From Pseudomonadota bacterium (lineage in GTDB: Bacteria; Pseudomonadota; Gammaproteobacteria; Burkholderiales; Burkholderiaceae_C): a stretch of 41,058 nucleotides of DNA. Below are positions 35,319 to 41,058 of this stretch, in pieces. The position numbers were made by a program, and so were the translations under genes. The number at the start of each line of letters is the position of its first letter. The stretch's first letter is position 1. The stretch lies in NCBI GenBank assembly GCA_021846025.1, contig JAJZDV010000011.1, forward strand, positions 1 to 41,058. The letters run 5' to 3'. The notes beneath the pieces are model-generated. The model saw only the letters and a program-made list of their open reading frames with translations, was not told the origin of the DNA and ran no database searches.

Positions 35319-35322
<4 letters not shown>
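34822..35322 (+). CDS. fdsG: NAD-linked formate dehydrogenase gamma subunit (NuoE-like)
   Basis: This 166-residue [2Fe-2S] protein is homologous to NuoE of complex I. The cluster cysteines are C89-x4-C94 (VCRAEACQACG) and C130-x3-C134 (YCLGLCAASP), the usual thioredoxin-fold ferredoxin pattern. It sits beside the FMN/NADH site of FdsB. GGAG eight bases before the ATG gives a strong start. It is first in the fds operon and overlaps fdsB by four bases. Confidence 0.96.
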
Positions 35323-36881
<1,559 letters not shown>

Positions 36882-36899
36882 GACACAAGGAGACACGCC

Positions 36900-39779
36900 A
36901 TGCTCGACCACCTGAAACAAGACATCGACTACGGCACGCCGCGGCGCGAAGCCGAGACCGAGGTCACGCTGGACATCGACGGCTTCGAAGTGACCGTGCC
37001 GCGCGGCACCTCGCTGATGCGCGCCGCCGCCGAGGCCGGCATCCAGATCCCCAAGCTGTGCGCCACCGACAGCCTCGAGCCCTTCGGCTCCTGCCGGCTG
37101 TGCCTGGTGGAAATCGAGGGCCGCAAAGGCTACCCGTCCTCCTGCACCACGCCGGCCGAGGCCGGCATGAAGGTGCGCACCCAGACGCCGAAGCTGCAGG
37201 ATCTGCGCAAGGGGGTGATGGAACTCTACATCTCCGACCACCCGCTGGACTGCCTGACCTGCAGCGCCAACGGCAACTGCGAGTTGCAGGACATGGCTGG
37301 CGTGACCGGCCTGCGCAACGTGCGCTACGGGGTGGGTGCCGCCGCCGGCGCCCACCACTGCGACGCGAAGAAGGACGAATCCAACCCCTACTTCACCTAC
37401 GACCCGAGCAAGTGCATCGTCTGCAGCCGCTGCGTGCGGGCCTGCGAGGAGACCCAGGGCACGTTCGCCCTCACCATCAGCGGCCGCGGCTTCGGCAGCC
37501 GCGTCTCGCCGGGCCAGGACCAGCCCTTCATGGACAGCGAATGCGTGAGCTGCGGCGCCTGCGTCGAGGCCTGCCCCACCGCCACGCTGCAGGAAAAAAG
37601 CGTGATCGAACTCGGCCAGCCCGAGCACAGCATCGTCACCACCTGCGCCTATTGCGGCGTGGGCTGCGGCTTCAAGGCCGAGATGAAGGGCAGCGAGGTG
37701 GTGCGCATGGTGCCGTGGAAGGACGGCAAGGCCAACGAGGGCCACTCCTGCATCAAGGGCCGCTTCGCCTGGGGCTACGCCACGCACCAGGACCGCATGA
37801 CCAAGCCCATGATCCGCAAGGCGATCACCGATCCGTGGACCGAGGTGAGCTGGGACGAGGCCATTGCCTACGCGGCGGGCGAATTGCGCCGCATCCAGTC
37901 CACGTATGGCCGTGACGCGGTCGGCGGCATCACCTCCTCGCGCTGCACCAACGAGGAAACCTACCTGGTGCAGAAGCTGGTGCGCGCCGCCTTCGGCAAC
38001 AACAACGTCGACACCTGCGCCCGCGTCTGCCACTCGCCCACCGGCTACGGTCTGGGCCAGACTTACGGCACCTCGGCCGGCACGCAGACCTTCAAGTCGG
38101 TGGAGAAGGCCGACGTGATCGTGGTCATCGGCGCCAACCCGACCGATGCGCATCCGGTGTTCGCCTCGCGCATGAAGCGGCGGCTGCGCCAGGGCGCCAG
38201 GCTCATCGTGATCGACCCGCGCCGCATCGACCTGGTGCAGTCGCCGCACGTGCGCGCCGACCACCACCTGCAGCTGCGGCCTGGAACCAATGTGGCCGTG
38301 ATCACCGCGCTGGCGCACGTCATCGTCACCGAGGGCCTGCTGGCCACCGATTTCATCGCTGAGCGCTGCGACGACAAGTCCTTCGAGACTTGGCGCGCGT
38401 TCGTCGCCCGCCCCGAGAACGCTCCCGAGGCCGTGCAAGACGTCTGCGGCGTACCCGCGGCCGAACTGCGCGCCGCGGCGCGCTTGTACGCCACCGGCGG
38501 CAACGCGGCCATCTACTACGGCCTGGGCGTGACCGAGCACGCGCAAGGTTCGACCATGGTCATGGGCATCGCCAACCTCGCCATGGCCACCGGCAACATC
38601 GGCCGCGAGGGCGTGGGCGTGAACCCGCTGCGCGGCCAGAACAACGTGCAGGGTTCTTGCGACATGGGCTCCTTCCCGCACGAGCTGCCCGGCTACCGCC
38701 ACATCTCCGACAGCACGGTGCGCGGCGACTTCGAGGCCGCCTGGGGCGTGTGCCTCGACCCCGAGCCGGGCCTGCGCATTCCCAATATGTTCGATGCCGC
38801 GCTGGACGGCAGCTTCAAGGGGCTGTACTGCCAGGGCGAGGACATCGTGCAGTCGGACCCCGACACCCAGCATGTGGCGGCGGCGCTGTCGGCGATGGAA
38901 TGCATCGTCGTGCAAGATTTGTTCCTGAACGAGACCGCCAAGTACGCCCACGTGTTCCTGCCCGGTTCGTCCTTCCTGGAGAAGGACGGCACCTTCACCA
39001 ACGCCGAACGGCGCATCTCGCGGGTGCGCAAGGTGATGCCGCCGCAGGCGGGCCTGGCCGACTGGGAGGTGACGGTGCGGCTTGCCGAGGCGCTGGGCTA
39101 CCCGATGCGCTACGACCACCCTGAGCAGATCATGCAGGAGGTTGCCGCGCTCACGCCCACGTTCCGCGGCGTGACCTACGCGAAAATCGAACGCTTCGGC
39201 AGTCTGCAATGGCCGTGCAACGAGTCCACCGACGAAGCCGGCACGGCCATCATGCACCGCGAGCGCTTCGTGCGCGGCAAGGGCCGCTTCATCATCACGC
39301 AATACGTGCCGACCGACGAGAAGGTCACGCGCAAGTTCCCGCTGCTGCTGACCACGGGACGCATCCTCAGCCAGTACAACGTCGGCGCGCAGACGCGAAG
39401 GACGCCGAACTCACGCTGGCACGAGGAGGACCGACTGGAGATGCATCCTCACGACGCCGAGGATCGCGGTATCCGCGACGGTGACTGGGTGGGCATCCAG
39501 AGCCGCGCGGGCGATACCGTGCTGCGCGCCACCGTGACCGAGCGCGTCGCACCAGGCGTGGTCTACACCACATTCCACTTCCCGGAATCGGGTGCCAATG
39601 TCATCACGACAGACAGTTCGGACTGGGCGACCAACTGCCCCGAGTACAAGGTCACGGCCGTTCAGGTGATGCCGGTAGCCCAGCCCTCGCTCTGGCAGCA
39701 GGAGTATGGGCGGTTCAGCACCATGCAGACCGTGCTGTACGCAGCGCGGCGAACGACAACGCCGGAGCAAGTCAAGTGA
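36900..39779 (+). CDS. fdsA: NAD-linked formate dehydrogenase alpha (catalytic) subunit
   Basis: This 959-residue molybdenum/bis-MGD subunit oxidises formate to CO2. The N-terminal NuoG-like part carries a [2Fe-2S] set (C54, C65, C68, C82), a His-ligated [4Fe-4S] (H114, C118, C121, C127) and two ferredoxin-type clusters (C172/175/178/182 and C215/218/221/225). The FdhF-like part starts with C249/252/256/284 and has the Mo ligand Cys377 next to His378 in RVCHSPT. It uses Cys, not selenocysteine; there is no in-frame TGA. GAGACACGCC precedes the ATG. The cluster set is complete, so nothing suggests loss of function. The stop overlaps the GTG start of fdhD. Confidence 0.98.
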   Translation: MLDHLKQDIDYGTPRREAETEVTLDIDGFEVTVPRGTSLMRAAAEAGIQIPKLCATDSLEPFGSCRLCLVEIEGRKGYPSSCTTPAEAGMKVRTQTPKLQDLRKGVMELYISDHPLDCLTCSANGNCELQDMAGVTGLRNVRYGVGAAAGAHHCDAKKDESNPYFTYDPSKCIVCSRCVRACEETQGTFALTISGRGFGSRVSPGQDQPFMDSECVSCGACVEACPTATLQEKSVIELGQPEHSIVTTCAYCGVGCGFKAEMKGSEVVRMVPWKDGKANEGHSCIKGRFAWGYATHQDRMTKPMIRKAITDPWTEVSWDEAIAYAAGELRRIQSTYGRDAVGGITSSRCTNEETYLVQKLVRAAFGNNNVDTCARVCHSPTGYGLGQTYGTSAGTQTFKSVEKADVIVVIGANPTDAHPVFASRMKRRLRQGARLIVIDPRRIDLVQSPHVRADHHLQLRPGTNVAVITALAHVIVTEGLLATDFIAERCDDKSFETWRAFVARPENAPEAVQDVCGVPAAELRAAARLYATGGNAAIYYGLGVTEHAQGSTMVMGIANLAMATGNIGREGVGVNPLRGQNNVQGSCDMGSFPHELPGYRHISDSTVRGDFEAAWGVCLDPEPGLRIPNMFDAALDGSFKGLYCQGEDIVQSDPDTQHVAAALSAMECIVVQDLFLNETAKYAHVFLPGSSFLEKDGTFTNAERRISRVRKVMPPQAGLADWEVTVRLAEALGYPMRYDHPEQIMQEVAALTPTFRGVTYAKIERFGSLQWPCNESTDEAGTAIMHRERFVRGKGRFIITQYVPTDEKVTRKFPLLLTTGRILSQYNVGAQTRRTPNSRWHEEDRLEMHPHDAEDRGIRDGDWVGIQSRAGDTVLRATVTERVAPGVVYTTFHFPESGANVITTDSSDWATNCPEYKVTAVQVMPVAQPSLWQQEYGRFSTMQTVLYAARRTTTPEQVK

Positions 39780-40612
39780 TCGCCCTGGATGCTCCCCTGA
39801 CGGCGGGTGCCCGGCAGGCACAGGTGCTCCGACTGCGTGCGGGCATGCGCCGTGAATCGTTGGATTGGCTGCCCGAGGAAGTGCCCGTGGCGCTGGAATT
39901 CAATGGTGTTTCGCACGCCGTGATGCTCGCGACGCCCATGGACCTGGAGGACTTTGCGCTGGGGTTCGGGCTCAGTGAGGGTATTTTCGACCGGCCGGCC
40001 GATCTGTACGACTGCGAAGTTGATGCCTGTGCCGAAGGCCTGACGGTGCACATGGAGGTTTCTTCCCGCAGCTTTGCACGCTTGCGGGCGATGCGCCGCA
40101 CGCTGGCCGGGAGGACGGGCTGCGGGCTTTGTGGCACCGAGAGCCTGGCGCAGGTCTTGCGCCCCCTGCCGCGGGTCGTTGCAAGACAGGTGATGCATAG
40201 CGCCGCCATCACGCGAGCCATGGATGGCCTGCGTGACAGGCAGTTGCTGGGCCAGGCGACCGGCGCCACCCATGCGGCGGCCTGGTGTGATGGCACTGGC
40301 GACATTCGACTGCTGCGGGAGGACGTCGGCCGACACAACGCCCTGGACAAACTGATCGGTGCGCTGGCGCGTGCCGGAATCGACGCTGGCTCCGGGTTCG
40401 TGGCCGTGACCAGCCGCGCCAGCGTGGAGATGGTGCACAAGACCGTGGTCGCTGGCGTTCCGCTCCTGGCGGCGGTCTCGGCACCGACGCTGCTTGCGGT
40501 CAACACAGCCGATCAAGCGGGGATGTGCCTGGTCGGGCTGGCGCGGCAAGGCAATCTGGCGGTTTACGCCCATCCTCAGCACCTGTCATTGGGCCATGGG
40601 ATCGACGGATGA
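39776..40612 (+). CDS. fdhD: Formate dehydrogenase accessory sulfurtransferase FdhD (FdsC)
   Basis: This 278-residue accessory protein moves sulfur from a cysteine desulfurase (IscS in E. coli) to the molybdenum cofactor before insertion into FdsA. The catalytic cysteines are C116 and C119 in GCGLCG, and the cofactor-binding motif is EDVGRHNALDK. Its start is GTG 39776, overlapping the fdsA TGA (GTGA). Its position between fdsA and fdsD is the usual fdsGBACD order, in which it is called FdsC. Confidence 0.96.
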   Translation: MIALDAPLTAGARQAQVLRLRAGMRRESLDWLPEEVPVALEFNGVSHAVMLATPMDLEDFALGFGLSEGIFDRPADLYDCEVDACAEGLTVHMEVSSRSFARLRAMRRTLAGRTGCGLCGTESLAQVLRPLPRVVARQVMHSAAITRAMDGLRDRQLLGQATGATHAAAWCDGTGDIRLLREDVGRHNALDKLIGALARAGIDAGSGFVAVTSRASVEMVHKTVVAGVPLLAAVSAPTLLAVNTADQAGMCLVGLARQGNLAVYAHPQHLSLGHGIDG

Positions 40613-40830
40613 ATACGCACCACCTCGTCAATATGGCGAATCGCATCGGTCAATTTTTTGTGACGATGCCGGACCGCGATGAAGGGCTGATGGGTATCGC
40701 CCAACACATTCAGCGATTTTGGGAACGCCGGATGCGTGCCGAACTCTTGGCGCATCTCGAAAGCAACCATGGCGAAGGTCTCGATGCAATCGTTCTCGAT
40801 GCATTGCGAGCACACCGCGATCGACTTTGA
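40609..40830 (+). CDS. fdsD: Formate dehydrogenase delta subunit
   Basis: This 73-residue protein has the FdsD pattern: NTHHLVNMANRIGQFF near the start, then DEGLMGIAQHIQRFWERRMR and a helical end. The family is small and cofactor-free and is needed for a stable active FdsGBAD complex. ATG 40609 overlaps the fdhD stop (ATGA). It is the last gene of the operon; no strong terminator follows on the plus strand before the tRNA. Confidence 0.92.
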   Translation: MNTHHLVNMANRIGQFFVTMPDRDEGLMGIAQHIQRFWERRMRAELLAHLESNHGEGLDAIVLDALRAHRDRL

Positions 40831-41001
40831 TTCTGCATGGCGTCTCTCATGATCCAGCGGCCAGCCGGCATGGCGCTGCCATGAACGCAAGGGCGCTGAT
40901 CGATCCAGCAGCAACGCTGATGCACGCCATCCCAGGTCAGCGAATGACCCCACGCCAGATGCGGGCCAGTGTGACACGACGATCTGACGAGGCCGGACAA
41001 G

Positions 41002-41023
41002 AAAAAAGCCGCACACGGCGGCT
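41002..41023 (-). terminator. Intrinsic terminator after the tRNA gene
   Basis: Read on the minus strand: stem AGCCGC, five-base loop, GCGGCT, then TTTTTT. It lies 13 bases beyond the tRNA 3' end and is placed for the minus-strand tRNA transcript. Confidence 0.88.
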
Positions 41024-41036
41024 CGTTCTCAAGACT

Positions 41037-41058
41037 TGGCGGAGACGAAGGGATTCGA
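41037..41058 (-). tRNA. tRNA, 3' end only (probably tRNA-Ser)
   Basis: The minus strand begins TCGAATCCCTTCGTCTCCG and ends in an encoded CCA (41037-41039). The first bases are the TTCGAATC arm remnant of a T-loop and the rest is the acceptor strand GTCTCCG. An acceptor of the form CGGAGAC at the missing 5' end suits a serine tRNA, but the anticodon is outside the window. Confidence 0.7.

Noticed and set aside
40831-41000. Gene or regulatory RNA between fdsD and the tRNA
   Set aside because: No open frame with domain similarity and no stable terminator-like structure except the one belonging to the tRNA.

Overview
The window is GC-rich, dense bacterial chromosome. Its housekeeping genes (rpoH tail, alaS, coaBC-dut, rpmB-rpmG, apaH, uppP, trmB, roxA) have the protein signatures and arrangement of a betaproteobacterium, most likely Burkholderiales. 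A three-gene molybdoenzyme operon that best fits cytoplasmic sulfite:quinone oxidoreductase (SoeABC), plus a soluble NAD-linked formate dehydrogenase (Fds), suggest a sulfur- and formate-oxidising lineage such as Thiomonas. The genus is an inference; no rRNA is present to test it. I see no prophage, insertion sequence, CRISPR array or defence island.

Layout. 1-114: end of rpoH. 554-1678 (-): Old Yellow Enzyme family reductase. 1964-6899 (+): soeABC. 6991-7413: small exported LprI-like protein. 7451-8941 (-): succinate-semialdehyde dehydrogenase. 9166-14187 (+): alaS, coaBC, dut and a DUF2062 membrane protein. 14199-14717 (-): SlyD-like FKBP. 14906-16964 (+): ribosomal oxygenase roxA, an unknown gene and an Ala/Pro/Ser-repeat lipoprotein. 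17172-18537 (-): rpmG, rpmB, apaH. 18661-20037 (+): phosphomanno/phosphoglucomutase. 20041-23515: LPS core genes (glycosyltransferase and waaC on -, waaA on +). 23516-24518 (-): rhodanese and isoaspartate methyltransferase-like genes. 24769-26971 (+): an atypical NRAMP transporter behind a Fur-like box, then uppP. 27003-27746 (-): trmB. About 27800-28110: a decayed short-chain dehydrogenase. 28207-33468: LysR regulator divergent from an ABC importer plus sulfatase/phosphonate-ester-hydrolase operon. 33511-34614 (-): ModE-type regulator. 34822-40830 (+): fdsGBA-fdhD-fdsD. 41037-41058 (-): 3' end of a tRNA, probably tRNA-Ser.

How the genes work together. SoeABC would oxidise sulfite in the cytoplasm and pass electrons to the quinone pool. 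FdsGBAD would oxidise formate to CO2 and make NADH, with FdhD sulfurating the molybdenum cofactor. The ModE-like regulator, divergent from fds, may link the operon to molybdate or substrate status. The ABC-sulfatase operon looks like an import-then-hydrolyse module for a small ester, because the hydrolase has no signal peptide.

No wholly new multigene system is evident. The observations most worth following are: waaA without a conventional start codon at the position its homology and Shine-Dalgarno site require; an FNR-type box over the -35 of the importer/sulfatase promoter; the NRAMP protein with altered metal-site motifs and a Fur-like box; an extra segment in AlaS; the Cys/His-rich tail of SoeB; a near-identical 54-bp tandem duplication in a lipoprotein gene; and the short-chain dehydrogenase pseudogene.
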